Positions 42,820 to 51,544 of a stretch of DNA of 64,000 nt are shown piece after piece. The notes under the pieces were generated by a model, which saw only the letters and a program-made list of their open reading frames with translations, ran no database searches and was not told the origin of the DNA. Each line of letters starts with the position of its first letter. Position 1 is the first letter of the stretch. Location of the stretch: positions 131,127-195,126 of the forward strand of contig CAJUAO010000001.1 in assembly GCA_910584685.1 (NCBI GenBank), given 5' to 3'. The DNA comes from an uncultured Lachnospiraceae bacterium (GTDB lineage: Bacteria > Bacillota > Clostridia > Lachnospirales > Lachnospiraceae). Made by a program: the position numbers and the translations under genes.

Positions 42820-43752
42820 TCAATTCATCCTTTCAATAAATTCATCTATTGTTGCAGCTTTGGCAGAAAGCTTATGCCACCTGTTCAGAATATTCATATC
42901 ATTTTGGGATGATATTGTCTGCATAAGATTGTCAGGTATAGAGCCAAGCTCCTCCAGTAATTCAAGTATTGATTCTATTCTGCCTTCTATCTTACCCTTT
43001 GCAATACCTTCGGCAATACCCTCTGCTATTCCCTCCTCTCTGCTTTCCCTTTTTTCCAGCTCCACTATTTCCCACATCTGCATATACTTCACCCCAATCA
43101 TCGAATTGTTTTTTATTACTTCCACACCATGGTGAAGCTTTTCAAGCTGCTTGTCGGTTACGTTTTCAAAGCTGCTTTGCTTTATGTAAGAGAGCAGCTT
43201 TTTCAGTTCATCGCTTCCTCCCTTTTCACCATCGGTATATAGAAATATTTTTCTTATACCGTCATTATAATCCATTTCCGGAATTTCTTCCACTGTATTT
43301 TTTACGTGGTATATCATCATGTTTTTTCCAAAGGGGTCGTAGGGAAGTATCCATATGGTTATAAGCTCTGGAAGCTTGTCGTAGCCTACGCCGCTTCCCA
43401 GCAGCTTTATATCGGTGACCGCCTGATAATAACGGCTTCGTTTTGGGAGTGAGAAGGATTTTCTTGTGTTGGGCTCTATGTCGTATACCCTGATAATTTC
43501 TGAGTCTTCTGTTTCTCCGTCTTTTTCCGTTATGGAAACATCCATCCGTATTCCGTGGCGGTTGGTGTCGGTACTGTTTATGGTTTTTTGCGGCTCTATA
43601 ATCAGGTGTTTTGCATTTATGCCGAGAGCCCGCTTTAATATAAGCCGCGTTATAAGCTGGGCGGTTTCTTTGTTAAGCATTGTTTCGGTGAACAGGAAAT
43701 CGTCGATAAGACTTAGCTCCTGTATGGGCTTTCTTTTTTGAATTTTGTACAT
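42820..43752 (-). CDS. Rpn/PD-(D/E)XK nuclease family protein (putative transposase family)
   Basis: The 310-residue protein belongs to the Rpn-like PDDEXK_2 family, annotated as recombination-promoting nuclease or putative transposase. The N-terminal domain has DDFLFTETMLNKETAQLITRLIL, then the nuclease core RHGIRMDVSI ... VYDIEPNTRKSFSLPKRSRYYQA, whose D, E and K positions fit the active site. The C-terminal part has short tandem units of the type EGIA/KGKIEGR (about residues 240-260), a known variable tail feature. These proteins are often present in many copies per genome; no terminal repeats flank this one. The gene stands alone. Confidence 0.88.
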   Translation of the reverse strand: MYKIQKRKPIQELSLIDDFLFTETMLNKETAQLITRLILKRALGINAKHLIIEPQKTINSTDTNRHGIRMDVSITEKDGETEDSEIIRVYDIEPNTRKSFSLPKRSRYYQAVTDIKLLGSGVGYDKLPELITIWILPYDPFGKNMMIYHVKNTVEEIPEMDYNDGIRKIFLYTDGEKGGSDELKKLLSYIKQSSFENVTDKQLEKLHHGVEVIKNNSMIGVKYMQMWEIVELEKRESREEGIAEGIAEGIAKGKIEGRIESILELLEELGSIPDNLMQTISSQNDMNILNRWHKLSAKAATIDEFIERMN

Positions 43753-43917
43753 GGAATCTCCTTTTTGTTTGATATATATAGAAAAAATTATAGAATGATT
43801 GCCTAAGAACAGATATAAAACCTAAGAAGCAGTTAATTTGATGGTTGATGATAGGAATATAATAACACTATGTTTTGAATCAGGCAAATGTTTTTGTTTA
43901 ATTTCACACCATATTTT

Positions 43918-43947
43918 TGAATATTTTTAGAAAAATCTAACACTCTA
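43918..43947 (+). promoter_or_regulatory. Sigma-G/sigma-F-like promoter of the gerA gene
   Basis: TGAATA (43918-43923), 17 bases and CACTCTA (43941-43947). The Bacillus forespore sigma-G consensus is about GNATR, 17-18 bases, CATNNTA; only one consensus position differs. It lies 45 bases before the coding start of a spore germination gene, which fits forespore expression. Confidence 0.6.
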
Positions 43948-43992
43948 TATTTTAAACCATAAATTTTTACAGCCTATTGGAGGAACGCCCCT

Positions 43993-45393
43993 ATGCAGCT
44001 TATATATAAGGATTTTGATACAACAATATCAAATATAAATAATACATTTCGCATAAATGAAAGCTTTGACCTAATCTACCGTACAATTACCATAGGTGAA
44101 AAGTCTGCATGCCTTTACTTTATAGACGGCTTTGTAAAGGATGACATTATGCAAAAGCTTCAGGATTACTTTTCAGGACTTACAAAAGAGGATATGAACA
44201 CTGACACTAATTCCTTTCTTAAAAAGCTGCCATATGTGGAGGCTGACATGACCGACAGTCTTGATTCCTTTAAAACAAATATTTTTTCCGGTGTTACAGG
44301 TCTTATTATAGACGGCTTTGACAATGCCATTTTGATAGATTGCAGAACATATCCTGCCAGAGGCGTGGATGAGCCTGATAAGGATAAGGTTCTCCGGGGC
44401 TCTAGGGACGGCTTTGTTGAAACAATAGTTATGAATGCAGCCCTAATAAGAAGAAGGATTCGCAGTGAAAATCTTACTATAAAAATGATGAATGTGGGAA
44501 GTGTTTCAAAAACAGACGTTGCATTGTGCTATATGGATAATACGGTTGATAAAAAAAAGCTTAAGTATATTGAGGATAAGATTAACTCTATAACTGTTTC
44601 TTCCCTTACAATGAATCAGGAAAGCCTTGCGGAATGTCTTCACAAAAAGAAATGGCTTAATCCCTTTCCAAAGTTTAAGTATTCTGAAAGACCTGACACC
44701 ACCGCATCAGCTATACTTGAGGGACATATTGTAATACTTGTAGATAACTCGCCTGCATCAATGATTATTCCCACCACATTTTTTGATGTTATTGAGGAAG
44801 CGGATGACTATTATTTTCCTCCAATCACCGCCACCTACCTTAGACTTTCAAGGTTTATAATAACTATCGCCTCTCTGCTTGTGACGCCAATATATTTATT
44901 TCTTATGCAGAATGAGCACCTTATACCTGAATGGCTTAGCTTTATAAAAATAACTGATGATATAAATGTGCCTATCTTTTTACAGCTTATTATACTGGAA
45001 ATAGCCATAGACGGATTAAAGCTTGCTGCCGTTAACACTCCAAATATGCTTAATACGCCTTTAAGTGTTATTGCAGGACTTATACTTGGCGAATCTGCCG
45101 TAAGCTCAGGCTGGTTTAACGATTCTACCATGCTGTATATGGCGTTTGTTGCCTTTGGAAACTTCACCCACGGAAGCTTTGAGCTGGGCTATGCATGGAA
45201 GCTGTTTAGAATTATGCTTCTTACCCTTATATGGCTTTTCAACGGCTGGGGCTTTATAGCAGGAATTATAATTATTATCGGGTGCCTTTTCACAAACAAA
45301 ACAGTTACGGGAGACAGCTATATGTATCCTCTCTTTCCCTTCAGCGCAAAAAAAATGTGCAATATTTTGTTAAGACCAAAAAAAGGAGAATAA
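43993..45393 (+). CDS. GerA-family spore germination receptor A subunit
   Basis: The 466-residue protein has the two-part GerAA architecture: an N-terminal soluble domain of about 270 residues, including DGFVKDDIMQKL and VLRGSRDGFVETIVMNAALIRRRIRSENL, followed by a membrane domain of about five helices. Conserved family motifs include SERPDTTASAILEGHIVILVDNSPASMIIP and GSFELGYAWKLFRIM. It should sit in the spore inner membrane and sense germinants. No gerB or gerC subunit gene is adjacent, so it is an orphan A subunit. GGAGG lies nine bases before the ATG, and a sigma-G-like promoter precedes it. The stop codon lies in an R1 repeat. Confidence 0.93.
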   Translation: MQLIYKDFDTTISNINNTFRINESFDLIYRTITIGEKSACLYFIDGFVKDDIMQKLQDYFSGLTKEDMNTDTNSFLKKLPYVEADMTDSLDSFKTNIFSGVTGLIIDGFDNAILIDCRTYPARGVDEPDKDKVLRGSRDGFVETIVMNAALIRRRIRSENLTIKMMNVGSVSKTDVALCYMDNTVDKKKLKYIEDKINSITVSSLTMNQESLAECLHKKKWLNPFPKFKYSERPDTTASAILEGHIVILVDNSPASMIIPTTFFDVIEEADDYYFPPITATYLRLSRFIITIASLLVTPIYLFLMQNEHLIPEWLSFIKITDDINVPIFLQLIILEIAIDGLKLAAVNTPNMLNTPLSVIAGLILGESAVSSGWFNDSTMLYMAFVAFGNFTHGSFELGYAWKLFRIMLLTLIWLFNGWGFIAGIIIIIGCLFTNKTVTGDSYMYPLFPFSAKKMCNILLRPKKGE

Positions 45394-45395
45394 AA

Positions 45396-45419
45396 AATTG
45401 TCGGCTTAAGCCGACAATT
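45396..45419. terminator. Terminator hairpin 1 after gerA (in R1 copy c)
   Basis: A perfect 24-base palindrome with stem AATTGTCGGC/GCCGACAATT and an A-run on its left gives a U-run for minus-strand transcripts. Confidence 0.7.
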
Positions 45420-45473
45420 GCAAATTCATCATAGCTGAATTTGTGATTTGCGTGACGGAATTTCCTGCGTATT

Positions 45474-45502
45474 AAAAAGTGCCGCACGATAGCGGCACTT
45501 TT
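45474..45502. terminator. Terminator hairpin 2 between gerA and the ABC permease gene (in R1 copy c)
   Basis: AAAAAGTGCCGC pairs with GCGGCACTTTT around a short loop; it can act in both directions between the convergent genes. Confidence 0.85.
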
Positions 45503-45560
45503 GTTCGTTGTTATGTTGTCTGGGGCTTTCCTATTATATAATTTTCCCGTTACTGCAGCT

Positions 45561-48239
45561 TTATATATTTTCATCCTTAAGTCCGTCAATTATATTTGCA
45601 TTCTTTATCTTTGACGAAGCATAAAGCATGGATGAGCCTGTTACTGCAAATACTGCAACGGCTGAAATTATTACGCCTGTCCATGGTATTATATTTATGC
45701 CGTCAAAGGCGTTAGTAAAATTATACCACATAAACAGTATTATTAATATACTTATGGGAAGCCCATACAACAGCGCCTTCATTCCATAAAAGCTGCTCTC
45801 ATACATTATCATTCTGTTAAAGGATTTTTTTGTCATTCCAATGGAGCGAAGCGTTGCAAACTCTCTTCTTCTTAAGGTAATACCTGTAGATATAGTGTTA
45901 AATATATTAGCGGCGCATACAAGTGTCATAAGCACAATAAAGCCGTAGGTGAAAATGTCTATGATAAATATCATATCATCATTTTCCTTATTTCTTTCAT
46001 AAAGACTTGTGCCATAATATGTTGCCGAACTATATTTTTCAATGATTTTATCCATTTCTGACACATGATTTTCCGGCTCGCCGTCATTTATGCTAAACCA
46101 TGTAGTGACATATTCATTATTGTATTTGCCGGACTGTAATGGCTCACTGTCATTTTCCGGCTCATCTTCATTTACAAAGGATGAAACCGCTGTATTTAAT
46201 ATATTGTTAAACATATTTTCCGTTACAATAATATCAATGTTACTACTATTAGGGCTTAATCCCAACGGCTCTTTGTCTGATAGTCCAAATATCCTTAAGC
46301 CTATCTCCTTTTTTTCTCCTGTCTTTTTGTCTGTATCCTCACTGGAATTAATTGTAAGAGTTAAATTATCACCCTGTTTTGTGTCAAGCACGTTAAATTC
46401 ATACAGCTTTACATCATCATTTTTGTAGACTCTGGTGTTTTTTTTGTTTATGACAATAATATTTCTGTCATCGGCAATAAAATCACTGTAGCTTAAGCCG
46501 TTCTCCTTAAGATAATCACTAAAGTACAGCTCGTTAAATTTTACTACTCTTACATAAACATTATCAAAAAGCTCATCACCGTTATAAATTTCTCCAAAAA
46601 GCTCCTCATAATAATTCTTAAAGCCCTTTGTCGTAAATCTTACAGCATCCTCGCCCTTCATCTTAAAGCTATAGGCAGCGCTGTCTTTTATATCTGTCAT
46701 AAAGGACACTTTGCCAAACGCCGGATTCTTTGAAACCTCATCTATAATCCGTTCATAGGTTTCATCGTCATTCTCATAAATTACCCCGCTCATGTCGGGA
46801 ACTCCTGTCTCATATACCATTTCCGACGACTGTGTTAAATAATATGAAAACGTATATACTGTCAGGAATAATACGATACTTATAACCATTGAAAATATGG
46901 TTATGGCGTACTTCTTTTTATTTCTCTTTAAATTCTTAAGAGCCAGCTCTCCCTCAATTCCAAAGAGCCTTCTTGTGATTTTTCTTGTTTTTACCTGTCT
47001 TGTCATAAGCTTTATATCCCTTGTCTGCCTTATGGCGTCTATAGGGCTTATTTTTGACGCCCTTCTAGCAGGAATATATGCTGACAGGAAAATTGTAATA
47101 ACTGAAAAAATAATAACCGATACTATTATCCACGGCTGTATTACAGCCTTTATCTCATTTGCGCCGCTGCCGATAATTGAATTTATTTTTCCTTCAATCA
47201 GCTTAAATACTATTGCAGTACCTGCATATCCGCTTAATATACCAATGGGAATACTTATAACTCCTACAACAAAGCCTTCAAAAAATACGCTATAGCGCTT
47301 CTGTTTTTTTGTTGCTCCTATACTGGCTATCATTCCAAGATATCTGCTTCTTTCTGACAGTGATATTGAAAAGCCGTTTGCAATAAGGGATATGGCTCCA
47401 ATCATTATTATTACTATAAGAGTATACTTTATAATGCTTAAGGTATTTCCTATTGAATTGTCAGCTATTCCGTAATAATACAGCACATCTGAATTGTCAT
47501 AATAATCCTCTGCTCCGCTGTCGGCTTTGATGTCTTCAAGATTATCATATATATCCCCTATTCCCAAATCCTTAAGCTTTGAATATATATTAATATAATC
47601 GCCGCTGCTAAAGGCTTCGGTATTGGCGAAGGTAAACATTGCGCAGGTTGTCTGGCTGTCTATGTCGATTTTTCTAGTCTCAAAATCCATTTCGTCATAG
47701 ATTCCGCAGATTGTATAATCCTTTCCGTCTAATGTAATTATATCCCCCTGCTTTTCCACCTTAAGGTCGGTGGCATACCATGCGCTTACCATTATTTCTC
47801 CCTCATTTTCAGGAAACTTTCCCTCCATGGTCTCCTTATCGCCGAAGTATATTTTCTCAAAGCCTTCCTTGTCAAGGCCTATAAGCCTATATACTGTTTT
47901 TATTGTATTTTCATTCTGAGAATCCTTATAAACGCTTTTTCCATTTACATATATGTCTTTTTCATCATAGTCTCCTATAACGCCTCCAATAAAGCTTTCC
48001 CCTATATTGTCTCCCTTCAATACCTTATCCTTATTTTCATATGGAAGCTTTTCAAATACCACATGAAACTGCCCCGATTTTCTCATAGCACCCTCACCCA
48101 TATAATTTGTAAAGGAATATGCTATTGTGGACACCGCCATAATCATCGCTACTGATATGACAATACCTATAATGGTAACTGCCGTTCGCTTTTTATTCTT
48201 TGACATAGTTTTAAGAGTTAATTTTGCTATAATATTCAT
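45561..48239 (-). CDS. ABC transporter permease, FtsX-like (MacB/BceB-type, 892 aa)
   Basis: The 892-residue protein has a first membrane helix near residues 17-40, a large extracellular domain (about 45-255) resembling the MacB core domain, three helices (about 265-390), another helix near 440-470 followed by a second extracellular domain, and three C-terminal helices. It holds two FtsX domains (ISLIANGFSISLSERSRYLGMIASIGATKKQKR and FNTISTGITLRRREFATLRSIGMTKKSFNR regions). Such transporters export or remove antimicrobial peptides or lipoproteins. It follows the ATPase gene by three bases. Substrate unknown; the nearby two-component system suggests a peptide-antibiotic response. Confidence 0.92.
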   Translation of the reverse strand: MNIIAKLTLKTMSKNKKRTAVTIIGIVISVAMIMAVSTIAYSFTNYMGEGAMRKSGQFHVVFEKLPYENKDKVLKGDNIGESFIGGVIGDYDEKDIYVNGKSVYKDSQNENTIKTVYRLIGLDKEGFEKIYFGDKETMEGKFPENEGEIMVSAWYATDLKVEKQGDIITLDGKDYTICGIYDEMDFETRKIDIDSQTTCAMFTFANTEAFSSGDYINIYSKLKDLGIGDIYDNLEDIKADSGAEDYYDNSDVLYYYGIADNSIGNTLSIIKYTLIVIIMIGAISLIANGFSISLSERSRYLGMIASIGATKKQKRYSVFFEGFVVGVISIPIGILSGYAGTAIVFKLIEGKINSIIGSGANEIKAVIQPWIIVSVIIFSVITIFLSAYIPARRASKISPIDAIRQTRDIKLMTRQVKTRKITRRLFGIEGELALKNLKRNKKKYAITIFSMVISIVLFLTVYTFSYYLTQSSEMVYETGVPDMSGVIYENDDETYERIIDEVSKNPAFGKVSFMTDIKDSAAYSFKMKGEDAVRFTTKGFKNYYEELFGEIYNGDELFDNVYVRVVKFNELYFSDYLKENGLSYSDFIADDRNIIVINKKNTRVYKNDDVKLYEFNVLDTKQGDNLTLTINSSEDTDKKTGEKKEIGLRIFGLSDKEPLGLSPNSSNIDIIVTENMFNNILNTAVSSFVNEDEPENDSEPLQSGKYNNEYVTTWFSINDGEPENHVSEMDKIIEKYSSATYYGTSLYERNKENDDMIFIIDIFTYGFIVLMTLVCAANIFNTISTGITLRRREFATLRSIGMTKKSFNRMIMYESSFYGMKALLYGLPISILIILFMWYNFTNAFDGINIIPWTGVIISAVAVFAVTGSSMLYASSKIKNANIIDGLKDENI

Positions 48240-48242
48240 ATC

Positions 48243-48938
48243 TTAAACACCAACCCTTTTTTTAATAATTTCATCTCCGGAAATTTTTCCGTCAGAAATT
48301 GTTATAACCCTGTCTGCCTGCAGGGCAATTTTTTCATCATGGGTAATAACAATAAGCGTCTGATTGTTTCTTCTGTTTGCCTCCTTCAAAAGCTCCATAA
48401 TCTCCTGACTGTTTTTGGAGTCAAGATTTCCCGTAGGCTCATCTGCCAGCACAATGGCAGGATTATTTATGATTGCCCTGCCTATGGATACCCTCTGCTG
48501 CTGTCCTCCCGAAAGCTGATTAGGAAGGTGATTTACTCTGTCTTCAAGCTTTAAGGTGGTAAGGATATCCTTTAAATGTCCCCTATCCGGCTTTTTACCG
48601 TCAAGAAGCATTGGGAGGGTTATATTTTCCTCCACATTTAACACAGGTATAAGATTATAAAACTGATATATAAGACCTACCTGCCTTCTTCTGAATATGG
48701 CAAGATTTGTTTCGCTTAAGCCATATATATCAGTGCCGTCTATATATACCTTTCCCTCTGTAGCCTTATCAACGCCTCCTATTATATGCAGCAGCGTAGA
48801 TTTTCCCGAGCCGCTTGGGCCTATTATTGCCACAAACTCCCCTTTTTCCACGGAAAAGCTTATGTTATCAAGAGCCTTTACATAATTGCTTCCCTGCTCA
48901 TACGTTTTTGTAAGATTTTCAACCTTTAATATTTCCAT
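48243..48938 (-). CDS. ABC transporter ATP-binding protein (MacB/LolD-like)
   Basis: The 231-residue ATPase has Walker A GPSGSGKST at 40-48, the Q-loop QFYNLIPVLNVEENI, signature LSGGQQQRVSIGRAI, Walker B VLADEPTGNLD and the H-loop in IVITHDEKIA. It belongs to the MacB/LolD/BceA group that energises FtsX-type permeases such as the one encoded three bases downstream. AGGAT precedes the ATG. A terminator separates it from the kinase gene, so it may be transcribed separately. An inverted repeat lies in its leader. Confidence 0.95.
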   Translation of the reverse strand: MEILKVENLTKTYEQGSNYVKALDNISFSVEKGEFVAIIGPSGSGKSTLLHIIGGVDKATEGKVYIDGTDIYGLSETNLAIFRRRQVGLIYQFYNLIPVLNVEENITLPMLLDGKKPDRGHLKDILTTLKLEDRVNHLPNQLSGGQQQRVSIGRAIINNPAIVLADEPTGNLDSKNSQEIMELLKEANRRNNQTLIVITHDEKIALQADRVITISDGKISGDEIIKKRVGV

Positions 48939-48952
48939 ATTAATCCTAATTT

Positions 48953-48986
48953 TTGTTCAAATTTTTTACTTATGGAATTTGAACAA
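48953..48986 (-). promoter_or_regulatory. Inverted repeat in the ABC transporter leader
   Basis: TTGTTCAAATT (48953-48963) and AATTTGAACAA (48976-48986) are perfect 11-bp inverted repeats 12 bases apart, 15 bases before the ATPase start. They could be a binding site for the response regulator or an mRNA hairpin; a GGAGG lies just upstream of the hairpin. Confidence 0.5.
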
Positions 48987-49082
48987 TATGCCTCCTTACA
49001 TTTTTTTGCTTTTAAAATAATAGAAAATTTCTCCTAAAAGCATACATTTATTATATCTGCATATTCTTACATCTCTGTGAAT

Positions 49083-49104
49083 AAAAAAGTGACAATATTG
49101 TCAC
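49083..49104 (-). terminator. Terminator of the sensor kinase gene
   Basis: GTGACAATATTGTCAC (49089-49104) is followed on the minus strand by six T. It lies about 30 bp after the kinase stop. Confidence 0.8.
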
Positions 49105-49133
49105 AAACAAAATTGTCACCATAAAAATACATT

Positions 49134-50153
49134 TTAAACTACTGTTTTATAAAGTCTTATTTCAAACCTTGTCCCACTGTTAATTATACTGCTTACATCT
49201 ATAGTTCCGTTTTCCATAGCTATTATCTGCCTTGCAAATGCAAGACCTATTCCCACGCTGTCAGAGGATGAGTTTTTTCCTTTGTAAAATCGCTCAAATA
49301 TATGAGGTAAATCCTCGCTGTCTATACCTATTCCGTTGTCCTCTATAACAATTTTTGAATAGATAGCATTTTCATCATATGTAACCTTAATATATCCTCC
49401 GTCGCCTGTATGCTCCATACAATTTTTTGCTATATTAGCTATGGCCTCTGCCGTCCAGTTTTCATCACATATGCAGCCTGCCTTTATATCCCCTTCCACG
49501 ATAAGGCTTTGATTTTTTAATTCCATAGGTATCAGCAGATGACTAAATGCCCTATCCGTAAGCTTCTTTATATTACAATTTCTAAGATTTAAACAAATCG
49601 TTCCCGCGTCCAGCTTTGACATTTTTAAGAGAGTACTTACAAGCCATTCTATTCTGTTTAACTGTACATGAATATTCTGGGTAAACTCAGCCCTTTTCTC
49701 ATCAGGCAGCTCCCTTTCCTCAAGCAAATCCGCCATAACCGTAAGACTTGTAAGGGGCGTTTTCAGCTGATGTGATATATCTGCAAGAGAATCTGCCAAA
49801 AAGGTCTTATCTGCTAAAAGTCTTTCCTTTTGTTCAATAAGCATACGCGTTACCTTATAAACCTCCGTTTTAAGAATGCTTAACTCCCCTTCAGAATAGC
49901 TCTTAAGGGACATATTCCAATATACGCTTTTTAACTCCTCATGACTGTTAAGATTTTGTATTTTTATAAGGTATTCAGACAGCTTCTTAATATGCACATA
50001 TCTCATTACATTAAAAAGTACTGATATAATTAATATTAAACCTAAGAAAGCATATGCAGGGAGCTTATTTTCCTCTCCCATACATATGCCTGAAACAATT
50101 GATAATATTAATATTGTAATAAAATATGCTACAAGTTCCTTATTCCGTATCAA
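49134..50153 (-). CDS. Two-component sensor histidine kinase
   Basis: The 339-residue protein has two membrane helices (about residues 8-25 and 33-53) with almost no extracellular loop, as in intramembrane-sensing kinases that respond to cell envelope stress. The H-box ADISHQLKTPL places the phosphorylated histidine at 128; the N-box NIAKNCMEHT, G1 DNGIGI, F-box FERFYKG and G2 GIGLA are all present. The start is TTG with AAGGAAG seven bases upstream. The likely partner response regulator is 3 kb away at 53.2 kb, separated by a coiled-coil gene, a glycosyltransferase gene and two R1 repeats. The ABC transporter downstream is the likely target. Confidence 0.93.
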   Translation of the reverse strand: MIRNKELVAYFITILILSIVSGICMGEENKLPAYAFLGLILIISVLFNVMRYVHIKKLSEYLIKIQNLNSHEELKSVYWNMSLKSYSEGELSILKTEVYKVTRMLIEQKERLLADKTFLADSLADISHQLKTPLTSLTVMADLLEERELPDEKRAEFTQNIHVQLNRIEWLVSTLLKMSKLDAGTICLNLRNCNIKKLTDRAFSHLLIPMELKNQSLIVEGDIKAGCICDENWTAEAIANIAKNCMEHTGDGGYIKVTYDENAIYSKIVIEDNGIGIDSEDLPHIFERFYKGKNSSSDSVGIGLAFARQIIAMENGTIDVSSIINSGTRFEIRLYKTVV

Positions 50154-50180
50154 CTTCTTACTTCCTTAACTCCTATTTAT

Positions 50181-50258
50181 CGACAACATAGCGGCAAACA
50201 ACCAAAAATTCGGCTCTGATGAATTTGCAAGTGTCGGCTTTAGACGACACTTTTTTAT
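50181..50258 (-). repeat. R1 intergenic repeat copy d
   Basis: It contains the AAGTGTCG/CGACACTT hairpin (50229-50252, T-run on its plus-strand side), then TGCAAATTCATCAGAGCCGAA, TTTTTGGTTGTTTGCC and GTTGTCG on the minus strand. It forms a tandem with copy e at about 98-bp spacing, directly upstream of the kinase gene. Confidence 0.75.
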
Positions 50259-50278
50259 TCTATAGTAAATTCCTAAAG

Positions 50279-50355
50279 CGACAACATAATGGCAAACAAC
50301 CAAAAATTCGGCTCTGCCGAATTTAAAAGTGCCGCTGCCGTGCGGCACTTTTTTA
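50279..50355 (-). repeat. R1 intergenic repeat copy e
   Basis: On the minus strand it starts with the stop codon of the coiled-coil gene (TAAAAAAGTGCCGC), with hairpin AAGTGCCGC/GCGGCACTT (50327-50350), then AAATTCGGCAGAGCCGAATTT, TTGGTTGTTTGCC and GTTGTCG. It differs from copy d by paired changes that keep the first hairpin. Confidence 0.75.
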
Positions 50356-51381
50356 TACAAGCTTATCTACCTTTATTCCCTTTAAGTCCGCTTCAAGAAG
50401 CGCCATGCTATTCTTGATTTCACCAAGCTCCTTGGATACCTCTCCTCCTGACTGCTTAACGTCGCCTGCAGTTAAATCCGTCATCTCTGACATGTCCATG
50501 TCCTTATTGTCGCCTTCACGCTCTACTGCCTTAGCCCTGTCATAAGCCTCCTTGGTGCCTTCTATTAACGCCTCCTGTATTGCCCTTTCCTCTTTGATTT
50601 CCTGCAGTTCGTCTTCCTTTTCTTCCTTTTCTTCTGCTTTCTTATCTGCTTCTTCCTCTATCTCCTCAATCCTATCATCTTCATGCTCCATGCCTTCCTT
50701 AACTATCATGCCTTGAATTTCATCACTGGCAGCCTTCATTATTACATCTGCATCCTTATTGGCGTCGACCATGAGATGTTTCTTAAGTCTTTCTATACTA
50801 ATAGCAGTTATTTCCTTGCCTGCCCTGATAATTCCTTTTTTTGCATCCTCTAAATTTTTTTCAGGAAGCTCCTTCCTATCATATAATTCAAGCATACGAT
50901 TTTGATACTCGGTAAGATTATCCTTATCAATACTGTTATACCGCTCCATTTCCTCGTCTGTAAGCTTTTCGGCAGTTGCATCTTTTTTTGATTTATTATA
51001 TTTCACTATAAGCTCTAAGTCCTTCTGCTCCTTAGACTCAGAATCTACATTATACTCCTTTTTTAAGTTATCCATTTCACCGTTTATACGGTTAAGTTCA
51101 TTGGTTGCCTCCTCCTCAAGCTCTCTCATCTGAGCATATGTGTCACGCTTTTCCTCCACGGATGCATCTATATTGTTGTCACTGTTCCACGCAGAAGCCA
51201 CTACCTCCCACGCCTTTTTGCGGGCTTCCTTTCTCTTCTGCTCAATAGGGTCCATATCTAAATTTGCATTTCCTGCAAAAAATGTCCCTGAATTCCGCTT
51301 GGTATTATTAACCTTATCAGGCTCCATACCAAGAGCGTTTTCCGGATTAATATTTCCCCCTGCAAATATAATTAAACTCAT
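50353..51381 (-). CDS. Hypothetical charged coiled-coil protein
   Basis: I do not recognise this 342-residue protein. The N-terminus (MSLIIFAGGNINPENALGMEP) is followed by highly charged, helical sequence from about residue 45 to 330, with a strongly acidic-basic stretch EEIEEEADKKAEEKEEKEDE near residue 245 and predicted coiled coils. No membrane helix or signal peptide is seen. I chose the ATG with AAAGGG eight bases upstream rather than an earlier ATG at 51426 that has no ribosome site. It has its own promoter and lies between the response regulator and kinase genes. A structural or cell-surface role is only a guess. Confidence 0.7.
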   Translation of the reverse strand: MSLIIFAGGNINPENALGMEPDKVNNTKRNSGTFFAGNANLDMDPIEQKRKEARKKAWEVVASAWNSDNNIDASVEEKRDTYAQMRELEEEATNELNRINGEMDNLKKEYNVDSESKEQKDLELIVKYNKSKKDATAEKLTDEEMERYNSIDKDNLTEYQNRMLELYDRKELPEKNLEDAKKGIIRAGKEITAISIERLKKHLMVDANKDADVIMKAASDEIQGMIVKEGMEHEDDRIEEIEEEADKKAEEKEEKEDELQEIKEERAIQEALIEGTKEAYDRAKAVEREGDNKDMDMSEMTDLTAGDVKQSGGEVSKELGEIKNSMALLEADLKGIKVDKLV

Positions 51382-51433
51382 ACCCTTCACCCTTTCATAC
51401 GCTGCTTTATTAAATAAATTTTTCATTTATGCA

Positions 51434-51462
51434 TATATATCAGCCAAAAACAAAGATGCCAA
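51434..51462 (-). promoter_or_regulatory. Promoter of the coiled-coil gene
   Basis: TTGGCA (51457-51462), 17 bases and TATATA (51434-51439) on the minus strand, about 50 bases before the chosen ATG. Confidence 0.6.
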
Positions 51463-51544
51463 TATTTTTTTATATTTATATATCGTCTTTTTTTTCCATA
51501 TTATTAAGTCTATTCTCTGGAAATATATAAATTAAGCCTCCTCT

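Larger units (their letters stand above)
45391..45541 (+). repeat. R1 intergenic repeat copy c
   Basis: The repeat starts at the gerA stop (TAAAAAATTGTCGG), has a perfect hairpin, AATTGTCGGC with GCCGACAATT, then TGCAAATTCATCATAGCTGAATTTG, a second hairpin (AAAGTGCCGC with GCGGCACTTT) and ends CTTTCCTATTATATAA. It fills the gap to the convergent ABC permease gene and should terminate transcription in both directions. Confidence 0.75.

Noticed and set aside
42820..43752. The Rpn-type gene as an active transposon
   Set aside because: No terminal inverted repeats or target duplications flank it; the family name alone does not show mobility.
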